Shown here piece after piece: positions 8,611-17,014 of a stretch of DNA of 37,161 nucleotides. Each line of letters starts with the position of its first letter. The stretch's first letter is position 1. The notes beneath the pieces are model-generated. The model worked only from the letters and a program-made list of their open reading frames with translations. It ran no database searches and was not told the DNA's origin. Source of the DNA: an uncultured SAR86 cluster bacterium (GTDB lineage Bacteria > Pseudomonadota > Gammaproteobacteria > Magnimaribacterales > Magnimaribacteraceae); NCBI GenBank assembly GCA_902630715.1, contig CACOVO010000014.1, forward strand, positions 1 to 37,161, written 5' to 3'. The translations under genes were made by a program, and so were the position numbers.

Positions 8611-8619
8611 AAGTCACAT

Positions 8620-9102
8620 ATGTCATTTACCACTCCAGATTTGTCAGATGCTTTTCCAGATGCAAAGGCCTTAGCCCCAATCTTAAAGAATCTAGGCGGT
8701 AAAAAGACTTTCTGGGGAATTATTGAAACTCTCCAATGTCCTGATGATAATTCTTTTGTGAAAGAACTTTTGAATAGCGAGGGTAATGGAAGAGTTCTAG
8801 TGGTAGATGCGAATGGTATATCGACTGTTGCTTTGCTTGGCGACATGATAGCAGAGGCAGGTGTAAAAAATAATTGGAGTGGAATAGTTATAAACGGCTA
8901 TGTGCGAGATATAGATATACTCGGTACGCTTGATATTGGCGTTCAAGCCTTAGGAACAATGCCAATAAGAAGTGAAAAGAAGAACCAGGGCCAATTAGGA
9001 ATAGACATAACCTTTGGTGGAGTAACTTTTTCAAGAGGTAATTATATTTATGCCGATAATAATGGACTGCTTTTAAGTAAAGAAGAGCTGAAATTAACCT
9101 AG
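8620..9102 (+). CDS. rraA: RraA-family protein (RNase E inhibitor / HMG aldolase fold)
   Basis: 160 residues, the size of E. coli RraA. Visible blocks: TPDLSDAFPD at the start, GRVLVVDANG, LLGDMIAEAG, GYVRDIDIL with the conserved R-D pair, GTMPIRSEK, and GGVTFSRGNYIYADNNG. The same fold serves either as a protein inhibitor of RNase E or as 4-hydroxy-4-methyl-2-oxoglutarate aldolase. The G-D and V-R-D residues used by the aldolases are present, so aldolase activity cannot be excluded. Its place directly behind an amidohydrolase would fit a small-acid catabolic role as well as RNA decay control. Its stop codon overlaps that of the convergent permease gene by two bases. Confidence 0.88.
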   Translation: MSFTTPDLSDAFPDAKALAPILKNLGGKKTFWGIIETLQCPDDNSFVKELLNSEGNGRVLVVDANGISTVALLGDMIAEAGVKNNWSGIVINGYVRDIDILGTLDIGVQALGTMPIRSEKKNQGQLGIDITFGGVTFSRGNYIYADNNGLLLSKEELKLT

Positions 9103-10283
9103 ATTGACCTCAGAGCTTCTGTTATGTCTCTCCTTGCAGCATTCCAAGCAGGAAAGATACCTCCAATAAAACCCACGGTCAGTGCTAAAGACATTCCTTG
9201 CCCAACAACATCTCCAGTAACAGCAAAATTGAATGCCGTTTGAGAAAATGATCCACCTGCTAAAGTAGATACTGTATAGCCATTAAATAGAACATAAGCT
9301 ATACCTGCTCCAAGAATACCTCCAATAATTGACAAGATCATTGCCTCAATAAGAAGTGCTACTAAAACTGTCATCCCATTAAATCCAAGAGCTCTCAGAG
9401 TGCCAATTTCGACAAGTCTAGATGATACGGCACTGTACATGGTGTTTAGTGCAGCAAAGACAGCTCCTATCGCCATAATGTACCCGACTATTTGACCAAA
9501 TAATTTAATCAATTCTGATCCGGAGGCCTGATCATTGTAAAAATCCTTTTCTCTAGTGACTCTAAATTCAAAGTCAGGATAGCTCTCTACATAAACACCT
9601 AAATCATTAAACGACTCAGAGTCTTCTAATTGAATTATCATGCTTGATGCAGAAGCTCCTCTTCTGAAGATTCCTTGAGAAGTTGCTAAGTCCGCCCAGA
9701 TCTCCGATTCATGCACGTTACCACCTGAACTAAATATTCCCACTACAGTTGCAACACTATCTCTTACTTTAATTTCATCTCCTATCTCAACATTCTCATA
9801 TTGATTATGAGCTCCTTTTCCTACAATCACTTCAGAAGTTCCAGATGTAAAATTCCTTCCCTCAATGATCTCTATCTCTGGTCTTATCTTAAAGCTTTGA
9901 GGCTGTACTCCTCGCATAGGAAGATTCGATGTAGCAACTGCACCTTTCTTCTTCAAGTCTATGATTGAAAAAACTTCTGCAGAGATAAGAGGTTCACCTT
10001 CTACAGACCTAATTCCAGGAGAGTTAGCCACAATGTCGACTTGAGACATTGCAAGTCCACTTCCCAACTCTGATGAAGCTCCTTCTCTGAGAATTATTAC
10101 TCTGTCATCTTTTCCCGTACTTGAAATTGTTGAGTTAAGACCTTCAGCCATTGCCAATAAAGAAACCATAACTGCTACAGAGCCTGCAATACCAACAATA
10201 ATAACTATTGAAGATCCAGATCTCTGCATTATGTTCTTAAGATTCATCTCTGTGATTGAAAAAACTTGTCTAAGAAATTTCAT
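9099..10283 (-). CDS. FtsX/MacB-type ABC transporter permease (third permease of the operon)
   Basis: 394 residues. One N-terminal membrane helix (about 25-45) precedes a large periplasmic MacB-type domain (about 46-265), then three C-terminal helices ending in PAWNAARRDITEALRS, the classic FtsX-family tail. It is more divergent than the two permeases upstream and resembles the MacB/LolC-like group that moves substrates from the outer leaflet or periplasm by mechanotransmission; it does not act as a channel. It is the last gene of the seven-gene run; one base separates it from the preceding permease stop. It overlaps the stop of the convergent rraA gene. Confidence 0.93.
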   Translation of the reverse strand: MKFLRQVFSITEMNLKNIMQRSGSSIVIIVGIAGSVAVMVSLLAMAEGLNSTISSTGKDDRVIILREGASSELGSGLAMSQVDIVANSPGIRSVEGEPLISAEVFSIIDLKKKGAVATSNLPMRGVQPQSFKIRPEIEIIEGRNFTSGTSEVIVGKGAHNQYENVEIGDEIKVRDSVATVVGIFSSGGNVHESEIWADLATSQGIFRRGASASSMIIQLEDSESFNDLGVYVESYPDFEFRVTREKDFYNDQASGSELIKLFGQIVGYIMAIGAVFAALNTMYSAVSSRLVEIGTLRALGFNGMTVLVALLIEAMILSIIGGILGAGIAYVLFNGYTVSTLAGGSFSQTAFNFAVTGDVVGQGMSLALTVGFIGGIFPAWNAARRDITEALRSI

Positions 10284-10284
10284 A

Positions 10285-11433
10285 TTAATTCATCCTTAAT
10301 GCATCAACTACTTTGAGCTTCATAGCTGAGTAAGCTGGAAAAATACCAGACACAAATGCCATAAGAGTTGCCAGCAATATACCCGTCAAGAGGATTGTAA
10401 AAGAAAATTCAATATTCGGACCAAAGCCACCTGCGATTTCAGCAAATATTGGAAATATCAAAAAGGCAATCATGATTCCGAATAATGATCCAAATATGCA
10501 GATAAACATCGACTCTAAAATAACAAACAACATTATTTTCTTATCAGAATAACCAATGGATTTAAGAACTCCCAGCTCAGAAGTTCTTTCTCTTACTGCC
10601 TGACTCATAGTATTTGCAGTTAGTAATAAAATAGTAAAGAAAGATGCAGCCAATACTGAGTTAACTATTAAACCTATATCTCCTGTTTGTTCTGCAAACA
10701 TTTTAGCAAAGGCCTCTTCTGTTGATGTTTTTGTTTCGTCCTGAGAATTTATAAATAAATTGTCTATAGACTGTGCAATTTGTTCAGAGCTGTCAGAATT
10801 TTTAAGCTGAACAACAAAAGTTCCGACCTTTCCTGTTTCAAATTCTCTTGCCTCATCAAAATATTCCCAATTTATGTAAGCTTCGTTTTCAATTCCCCCA
10901 TCAGAATGAGTAAAAATACCTACAAGATCAAACTCCCAAACTCCCCCTCCTTTCTTTGGCCATATGTCTGGTATTATTGGAATCCTGTCTCCAATCTCCC
11001 AATTGAACTTATCAGCAAGTTCTTTGCCGGCTATCATTCCTTGAATATTATTTTTAAAGGCTGAAATCTCAGATTCAGTCAACGTTAACTCTGTGTAGAT
11101 GTCTAGATATTCAGGGGGTATAGGCCATTTAGGAAAAAAATTTGATCTTTCTATATAAGTTCCCCCAAACCATTGTCTGTAAGCCACAGCTTTGACACCA
11201 TCTAATGTTTCTATTCTATTTTTATGGGCTAGAGGTAAGCCATCTGTGAAAGATAATCTTGAAGATACAATCAATCTATCCTTTCCTGCATAATCTATCT
11301 CACTGTTGAAAGCTACGGCCACAGATCTTCCCAGAGAGAATAGTGTAAACGCAACAGCTATAGAAAGAATTGTCATGATCGTTCGGATTCTTTTTCTTTC
11401 GATGCCTGACTTAACAATCATCCAGTACTTCAT
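10285..11433 (-). CDS. FtsX/MacB-type ABC transporter permease (second permease)
   Basis: 382 residues with the layout TM1 (about 17-40), a periplasmic domain, and three C-terminal helices, ending in FPAYSAMKLKVVDALRMN. It is clearly paralogous to the permease encoded just upstream: both share the RKR-RT start, the RERTSELGVLK / RERTSDIGVLK loop between helices, and the LKVVDALR tail, so the two arose by tandem duplication. It presumably pairs with the ATPase at 12587-13261 as half of a heterodimeric permease. Its ATG overlaps the TAA of the upstream permease (TAATG), which predicts translational coupling. Confidence 0.93.
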   Translation of the reverse strand: MKYWMIVKSGIERKRIRTIMTILSIAVAFTLFSLGRSVAVAFNSEIDYAGKDRLIVSSRLSFTDGLPLAHKNRIETLDGVKAVAYRQWFGGTYIERSNFFPKWPIPPEYLDIYTELTLTESEISAFKNNIQGMIAGKELADKFNWEIGDRIPIIPDIWPKKGGGVWEFDLVGIFTHSDGGIENEAYINWEYFDEAREFETGKVGTFVVQLKNSDSSEQIAQSIDNLFINSQDETKTSTEEAFAKMFAEQTGDIGLIVNSVLAASFFTILLLTANTMSQAVRERTSELGVLKSIGYSDKKIMLFVILESMFICIFGSLFGIMIAFLIFPIFAEIAGGFGPNIEFSFTILLTGILLATLMAFVSGIFPAYSAMKLKVVDALRMN

Positions 11434-12587
11434 TATCCTGCCCTCAGAGCATCGACTACTTTTAAGTTTAAGGCTTTGTATGCAGGTACTGCAGCCGACA
11501 TAAAAGCAATGACTAGACCAATTGCAAATCCACCGAGAATCACGCTGGAACTGAGTGTTATTAGATCATCCATTGTACCCCCACTCATACTTTCTATGGC
11601 AGGTATAAGGATAGCGGTGAAAAATAGTCCAGATAAAACAGCGGTAAAGCATATTGCTATGGCCTCTAAAATTACCGAAATGAAAATTGTTGAGTCTCTG
11701 TAACCTAAACATTTTAGAACTCCTATATCGCTAGTCCTTTCTCTAATCGATTGTGCAAGTGTATTAGAAGAAACCAACAAAATAGTGAAAAAAACTGACA
11801 TAAGTATTGAGTTTACTATTAGCTCAATGTCAGCAAACTCTCCTGCCATCTCTATTGCAATCATAGATTCAGGGCCAGTTCTCGTTGCGTAGGGCGAATT
11901 TGCAAAATATTCATCTATTTGTCTTGATATATTTTGACCAGTCTCAGCTGATTCTGCCTTGACCATAATCATGCCGACAGTACCCTTTTGGTTTATGCGT
12001 GCTTCATCAAAGGCATCATAATTAATTACTGCACCCAATTCGTCACTTGTAATTTTTTCAGCTTTATAAAAACCAACTACTTCAAAAGACCAATTATTTG
12101 TACCATCACTATTCGTATAATTTGATTTCGTATTAAGTTTATCTCCAACTTTCAAGCCTTTTCGATCGGCCATGAGCTGACCAACAATGGCAGCATTTGG
12201 GTTATTGAGCATGGCCAATTTGGCCTCTTCACTAGTTTGTAATCTAGTGTAGACATCGAAAAAATTAGGGCTGGCTGCAAATGTTACTCCATCCATCATG
12301 CTCTCTATACTGTCAGAAAGAAGATAATCGGCATGTATTACATCTTCTACGCCTTCTAATGTTTCAATGTAATTGATATGAGAAATAGGTAACTTTCCTG
12401 CAAAAAAGTCATACCTTGGCATGACAATAATATTATCAGCTTCAAAACCATCAATCGTACCTGTAAACATTCCAGATAAAGCATTTAATGATCCGTAAAG
12501 AACAAATGCTATGAACATAGACATTATGGTAAGGAAAGTTCTTAGCCTCTTTCTGATAAGTCCTGTCTTAACAAGAGTCCAGTACAT
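11433..12587 (-). CDS. FtsX/MacB-type ABC transporter permease (first permease)
   Basis: 384 residues. N-terminal helix about 14-38, periplasmic domain with ISHINYIETLEGV near 70-80, then three C-terminal helices and the tail VPAYKALNLKVVDALRAG. The RERTSDIGVLKCLGYRD loop is the family's coupling-helix region that contacts the ATPase. It is the closest relative in the window of the permease at 10285-11433. The gene starts inside the stop of the ATPase gene (TGATG), a strong sign that the two proteins are made together and form one transporter. Confidence 0.93.
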   Translation of the reverse strand: MYWTLVKTGLIRKRLRTFLTIMSMFIAFVLYGSLNALSGMFTGTIDGFEADNIIVMPRYDFFAGKLPISHINYIETLEGVEDVIHADYLLSDSIESMMDGVTFAASPNFFDVYTRLQTSEEAKLAMLNNPNAAIVGQLMADRKGLKVGDKLNTKSNYTNSDGTNNWSFEVVGFYKAEKITSDELGAVINYDAFDEARINQKGTVGMIMVKAESAETGQNISRQIDEYFANSPYATRTGPESMIAIEMAGEFADIELIVNSILMSVFFTILLVSSNTLAQSIRERTSDIGVLKCLGYRDSTIFISVILEAIAICFTAVLSGLFFTAILIPAIESMSGGTMDDLITLSSSVILGGFAIGLVIAFMSAAVPAYKALNLKVVDALRAG

Positions 12588-13261
12588 CAGTGCGTTAGTT
12601 TTCCTTTATCTAAGTGTAAGGTTCTTTTTGCAGATTCCGCTGCTACTGGATCATGAGTTACCATTAGAATAGTTTTTCCATGGTCACGATTTAAAATTTG
12701 AAGAAGATCTAATATTTCAGTTGCTGTTTGTCTGTCGAGGTCACCTGTTGGCTCATCACATACAAGAATATCTGGATCAGAAACAAGTGCTCTAGCGATA
12801 GCAACTCTTTGTTGTTGCCCGCCTGAAAGTTCGTTTGGTTTATGACCGCCTCTATCAGAAAGCCCCACCACATTTAAGGCTGTTGCAACATGTTCTTTTC
12901 TTTGAGAACCAGATAGATTGGTTAAAAGAAGAGGTATTTCAATATTTTTGTTGGCTGTCAATACTGGCAAAAGGTTATAAAATTGAAAAATAAATCCAAC
13001 ATTACTTGCCCTCCAATCGCTTAAAGCTGAAGTACCCATTTTTTCAAGGTGCTCTCCATTAATTATCACTTGTCCTGAAGTGGGGGTATCTAGACCTCCT
13101 ATTAGATTTAGCAATGTAGATTTCCCAGAACCTGAAGGGCCCATCAAAGCAAGATAGTCACCTTTAGGTACTTCCAGGCTTAAGTCATCTAATACAACGA
13201 GTGTCTCTCCTCCTCTTTGATAGGTTTTGTTGACAGATTGAACTTCAATTAAACTAGTCAT
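12587..13261 (-). CDS. ABC transporter ATPase, MacB/LolD type
   Basis: 224 residues, a single nucleotide-binding domain. Walker A is GPSGSGKST (41-49), the Q-loop is Q93 in FIFQFYNLLP, the signature is LSGGQQQR (145-152), Walker B is ILVCDEPTGDLD (165-176), and the switch histidine is H203. FQFYNLLP and EPTGDLD are typical of the LolD/MacB/FtsE branch that works with FtsX-type permeases. It powers the transporter built from the permeases encoded downstream. It lies 13 bases after the membrane-fusion gene, with AAGGAGAGAC before its ATG as ribosome site. Confidence 0.96.
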   Translation of the reverse strand: MTSLIEVQSVNKTYQRGGETLVVLDDLSLEVPKGDYLALMGPSGSGKSTLLNLIGGLDTPTSGQVIINGEHLEKMGTSALSDWRASNVGFIFQFYNLLPVLTANKNIEIPLLLTNLSGSQRKEHVATALNVVGLSDRGGHKPNELSGGQQQRVAIARALVSDPDILVCDEPTGDLDRQTATEILDLLQILNRDHGKTILMVTHDPVAAESAKRTLHLDKGKLTH

Positions 13262-13274
13262 GTCTCTCCTTATA

Positions 13275-14420
13275 TTATTTAACTGTTACTTTTTGACCAT
13301 CTTCAAGGTCATTATCAAATCTCGCTACTACTTTTATTCCTGACTCTAGGCCCCTTATAACTCTTGCATAATTTGCAGTTTCATCTGCAACTTCAATCTC
13401 AGTTAATACTATTCTATTTTCATTCAGCGCCTGAACTGTAGATTGATTATTAGATGTTGATATTGCTGCAATTGGAATCATTACGCCCTCCTTGGGAGTT
13501 TGTTCCGTTTTTGTTTCAATTTTTCGAAGAAAAGAAACTCTGCTTCCCATATCAGGAAGAACTCTTTCGTCTTTTTCAAGTAAGGCTATTCTTACCTTGA
13601 CTGTTGCCTTATTTCTGTCGGCAGTTGGAATGATAGCTATCACTTCCGATGGAATATCCCATTTTGGGTATGCATTTAAATTTGTTATGACTGGTTGGCC
13701 TGGCTTTACTCGGTTTATAAAAGATTCATTTACATCCACTTCTACTTCTAAAGAATCCATATCTACAATTGTACAAATGCCTGTATTCGTAAATCCTCCT
13801 CCGGCTGAAACAGGAGATATCATTTCTCCAGGCTGAGCTGCTTTATAAACTACAACGCCACTAAAGGGAGCTAATATTTTCATGTCTTGAACAACTTGCT
13901 CTCTTACTGCATTTAGTGCCTCTAAACCTTCTACAGCAGCACGGGCAGCATCCAAAGAAGCTTGGCTCGCTAGCTCTTCTTTAGCTAATTCTTTTGTTCT
14001 GCTCAAAACACGCTTTGCTTCATTTAATTGAGATTGAGAGTAATTTAAATCAGCAATCATCGTACTATCATCCAATTGAGCTAAAAGTTGCCCTTCCTCA
14101 ACATACATCCCCTCTTCAATGAAAACTTTCATAACTTTTCCGGTCATTTTGGAGGAAACAGTCGCTCTTCTTCTTGCAACTACATAACCAGAGGCGTCTA
14201 AAATACTCGTTGCTGAAGAATCTGACATTTGAAGAGATTTAACTGTAAAGGTAGTTACTTCTTTTAATTCGTCTTCAGAGAGGAAAACCCATGAAAACAT
14301 ACCTACGATGACTACAGCAATGCCAAATAATATAGATTTTCTAAGAAAGGGCTGATCTTCAGTAGGAGCCTGAGATCTATCAATTTTAAGATTATTCAAC
14401 AAATCTTCCCTTTCAGCCAT
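13275..14420 (-). CDS. Periplasmic membrane-fusion (adaptor) protein, HlyD/MacA type
   Basis: 381 residues. A cytoplasmic N-terminus is followed by one membrane anchor (about 29-47). Next come the lipoyl-like half-motif ASGYVVARRRATVSSKMTGKV (77-97 region), a short alpha-hairpin (about 125-180), the second half-motif APFSGVVVYKAAQPGEM, and beta-barrel and membrane-proximal domains. Such adaptors link MacB-type inner-membrane pumps to an outer-membrane channel, or deliver cargo across the periplasm. No TolC gene is present here. Its ATG begins at the base directly after the TAG of the cytochrome gene, with zero bases between, so it is almost certainly coupled to that gene. Confidence 0.92.
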   Translation of the reverse strand: MAEREDLLNNLKIDRSQAPTEDQPFLRKSILFGIAVVIVGMFSWVFLSEDELKEVTTFTVKSLQMSDSSATSILDASGYVVARRRATVSSKMTGKVMKVFIEEGMYVEEGQLLAQLDDSTMIADLNYSQSQLNEAKRVLSRTKELAKEELASQASLDAARAAVEGLEALNAVREQVVQDMKILAPFSGVVVYKAAQPGEMISPVSAGGGFTNTGICTIVDMDSLEVEVDVNESFINRVKPGQPVITNLNAYPKWDIPSEVIAIIPTADRNKATVKVRIALLEKDERVLPDMGSRVSFLRKIETKTEQTPKEGVMIPIAAISTSNNQSTVQALNENRIVLTEIEVADETANYARVIRGLESGIKVVARFDNDLEDGQKVTVK

Positions 14421-15458
14421 CTAAGTTTCCATTTTATTGATCCATTCTCTTATCATCTCTATAGCTTCTTTATGCGATAGAGATCTCCCTGACTCAGGCA
14501 TCATAACTCCAGGATCAGTAGAAATCATCCTATACAACAAAATAGATTCTTCGGGGTTGCCTGGTGAAATGGAAAACTCGTGTCCGCCACTTCCCCTTCC
14601 AGTTGCTACGGGTTTTTTATAAATACCTCTATGAGTGGGTCGGTTTTCAGTTAGGTCTAAATATAAACCTGTTGAATTAGCTCCCCCAGTCGACGAGTGA
14701 CAGTGTCCACAATTTATATCCAGATAAGACTTTACTCTGGCATCTAGAGAATGACGCTTGTCTTCCCAATTTACTGGGGTATTCAATTCAATATCTATCT
14801 CATCAATGTAGGCAACTTTCATCCACTTTGTTAATTGATTTACTGATTCATCTTGATAGTCAAAAACTTTATTCAAGTTTCTTGCTTTTGGGCCAATAGG
14901 AGTGAGTGTGTCATTAGTTGTATGACACTCTTTGCATTGATTTTTATTGGGAACCCTGTAACGTACAGATTGAATCTCTCCTTTAAAATCTATCCATTCA
15001 TTAAGAATGGTCTTACCTGCCTTCTTGATGATAGCTTCATCTTGAGTCTCATTCCATGCGTAAGACACAGCTTCCCATCCATGAGTCTTTCTTAAAAGAA
15101 GTCTTGTCTCCATTAATTTCTTTCCTAAAGATAAATCTCTTTCATCTAACGGATAGTAAAAGGTTTTTATTAATGCAGAGCCAACTGGGAAATCAAATAC
15201 TTCATCTTGATTAAAAATTGCTTTTTTTCCTTTTGGCACGTACACCCATCTTTGCTTATATGAATAATCAGAAAACAAAGATGAGATTAATTCATATGGG
15301 ATGACTCCTTTAGATGGAATTTGAGCCTGTGTGTCTTCAAAAAAAGAAAAATCAGAAAGATTTTTAGGAAACTTATCTTGTAAAATAACAATATTATCAA
15401 CAGCATACAGTGAATTTATCATTATTGAAATGAGAAACAATATAAGTCTTTTTGACAT
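14421..15458 (-). CDS. Exported diheme c-type cytochrome, SO2930/HNE_0200 (TIGR03806-like) family
   Basis: 345 residues with a Sec signal peptide (about 1-19, ending SLYA). Two heme c attachment sites are visible: CKECH at 175-179 and CGHCH at 250-254. MMPESG near 319 offers a methionine axial ligand. The N-terminal half (QRWVYVPKGKKA and PVGSALIKTFYYP blocks) is a conserved non-heme region characteristic of this family. From memory, TIGR03806 proteins occur in a fixed pair with TIGR03805 beta-helix proteins and have no known function. That arrangement is seen here: the beta-helix gene ends 5 bases upstream. The protein would sit in the periplasm and pass electrons, perhaps to or from its partner. 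Confidence 0.9.
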   Translation of the reverse strand: MSKRLILFLISIMINSLYAVDNIVILQDKFPKNLSDFSFFEDTQAQIPSKGVIPYELISSLFSDYSYKQRWVYVPKGKKAIFNQDEVFDFPVGSALIKTFYYPLDERDLSLGKKLMETRLLLRKTHGWEAVSYAWNETQDEAIIKKAGKTILNEWIDFKGEIQSVRYRVPNKNQCKECHTTNDTLTPIGPKARNLNKVFDYQDESVNQLTKWMKVAYIDEIDIELNTPVNWEDKRHSLDARVKSYLDINCGHCHSSTGGANSTGLYLDLTENRPTHRGIYKKPVATGRGSGGHEFSISPGNPEESILLYRMISTDPGVMMPESGRSLSHKEAIEMIREWINKMET

Positions 15459-15463
15459 CTAAA

Positions 15464-16678
15464 TTAGTTAAGTATAACTTCTGGCAAAGGCTTAATTTCA
15501 CCATCATACTTAGAAATATCTCTTTCAACGGGATCAAAAAATGGAAGCATGTACTTAATAGGATTTATAGTTAAAAAAGAAGCCTCTCCGTTATTAGAAA
15601 TAATTAACCTCTCTTCGTCTGGCTGTCCAAATAGCATCTGATTCATAGGCAAGATTCCATCCCAAAATATATCCGGCATATCGCCTTTAGATAACTCAAA
15701 CAGTATTGCAGCTAGTTCGCCAGTGCCTACATCTGGATCAAACCCACCGTCACCAAATCTATTATTGTGAATCTGAATTGATTTTGGATGAGGATTATAA
15801 TTCTCATCATCCGTATCATACCCATAGGTTACTATTGATAAGTTTACGGTTCCATTACCGTAAATATCATTATCAAAAACTTCAACATCAGAATTTGCTT
15901 GGATTATTATCCCCGTGCCTCTTGGAACTTCTCCTACTATATTCCCTTCAGGTGCAAAGTTATCGGTGTCATTATTGATAGCTTTATTTCTAAAAACTCT
16001 CACATGATGACCTCCTTGTTGAGGTAAATCGGGCAAATCGAAAACAAGGATGCCTCCAGTATTATGTGAAGCTAAATTATCAAAAACATCTGCATAATAG
16101 GAATTTTCGATTTCTATCCCTGCTACGTTATATTGAGCTACACTATTTTTGACAATAATATTTCGTGATTGTCCTACGTATATACCTGCATCAGAGGCTC
16201 CAATTGCAACACAACCGTCTATAAGCACATCTTTTGATTCAACTGGATAAAATCCATAGGCGCCATTCGTTTCTTTAGGGCCACCAGTCCACTCAGTCCT
16301 TAAGCGAATCATGCTGATTCCATCTGCTCCTATTACCTTAATCGCATCGCCCTTAGCATCAAGAATTGCAAAATCTCGAAGCGTTACGCCATCCGATGTT
16401 ACAAGCAAGCCTTGTGCTCCAGATATCTGATCTCCGAAATTTAAGATCGTATTATTTATACCCGATCCTTCAAAAATAACATTATCAACATCAAGTGACA
16501 GCCCATCTTCGAAAAAATATTCACCCTGTTCAAGTGTAAGTATATCTCCCGGCTCTAAATCTATAAGAGCTTCTTGGATTTCTTCTTGAGAATTGACGCT
16601 GGGACTTAAAAAGACATGTTTTGCATTAAGTGCAAAGCTTAGAAGAGCACATGAAAAGATAAAAAATAAATTTTGCAT
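15464..16678 (-). CDS. Exported parallel beta-helix protein (TIGR03805-like, NosD/CASH-like fold)
   Basis: 404 residues. The signal peptide is about 1-19 (ALNA). The mature protein is made of repeated beta-helix turns, such as NVIFEGSG, NIIVKNSVAQYNVAGIEI and VRVFRNKAINN, with the recurring pattern of hydrophobic strands and asparagine-rich turns. This is the architecture of NosD and other carbohydrate-binding or sugar-hydrolase-like (CASH) proteins. No lyase catalytic motif could be recognised. First gene of the seven-gene minus-strand unit; GGGGGAAA precedes the ATG and a TATAAT box lies about 32 bases upstream. Function unknown. Its partner is the diheme cytochrome, and association with the ABC machine downstream is inferred from gene order. 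Confidence 0.88.
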   Translation of the reverse strand: MQNLFFIFSCALLSFALNAKHVFLSPSVNSQEEIQEALIDLEPGDILTLEQGEYFFEDGLSLDVDNVIFEGSGINNTILNFGDQISGAQGLLVTSDGVTLRDFAILDAKGDAIKVIGADGISMIRLRTEWTGGPKETNGAYGFYPVESKDVLIDGCVAIGASDAGIYVGQSRNIIVKNSVAQYNVAGIEIENSYYADVFDNLASHNTGGILVFDLPDLPQQGGHHVRVFRNKAINNDTDNFAPEGNIVGEVPRGTGIIIQANSDVEVFDNDIYGNGTVNLSIVTYGYDTDDENYNPHPKSIQIHNNRFGDGGFDPDVGTGELAAILFELSKGDMPDIFWDGILPMNQMLFGQPDEERLIISNNGEASFLTINPIKYMLPFFDPVERDISKYDGEIKPLPEVILN

Positions 16679-17014
16679 TTTCCCCCATTACCTCATTTAT
16701 TTACTGATAATTATAGTAGATTTGTCTCTAAGTAATAAATTTAAATAAATTCCTATTTATCTACTTTCTTTGATGAAAAGTCTCAATCTAATTGAAATTA
16801 CTTTAACCAAGAAAAACTTAAACTATGCCAAATTTTTAAATAGTTGAGTAATCCATTTTCTTTGAAGTGAGTCAAACAAATAATAACAATTTGATTATCA
16901 AATGAGATCTGATAGAAATTTGTTAAATTTACAAGATAGTGAGAATAAAATAAAAAGGTATAGAACTTTTTTATTTCTTTTTTCCTGATAAAGTTTCTAT
17001 TGGAATTTAATTAT
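16679..17014. other. Divergent intergenic region without a gene
   Basis: About 336 very AT-rich bases between the beta-helix operon (minus) and the signalling genes (plus). I see no RNA gene, no convincing ORF and no long repeat. It holds the putative operon promoter described separately and, on the plus strand, a weak TTTACA (16928-16933), 17 bases, TAAAAA (16951-16956) match that could serve the signalling genes. Confidence 0.6.
16710..16715 (-). promoter_or_regulatory. Putative -10 box of the beta-helix/cytochrome/ABC operon
   Basis: A perfect TATAAT on the minus strand, with a weak TTATTA at the -35 position 17 bases further upstream. It would give a leader of roughly 25 bases ending in the GGGGGAAA ribosome site of the beta-helix gene at 16678. 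The weak -35 leaves room for an activator. Confidence 0.5.

Noticed and set aside
17000-17014. TTG start for the small membrane protein
   Set aside because: The ATG at 17015 is better placed after GGA and gives a compact N-terminal helix; the five extra residues add nothing.
16679-17014. Search for a small RNA or tRNA in the longest gene-free stretch
   Set aside because: Very AT-rich with no cloverleaf, GC-rich hairpin or terminator-like end; nothing beyond promoter-like elements can be supported.
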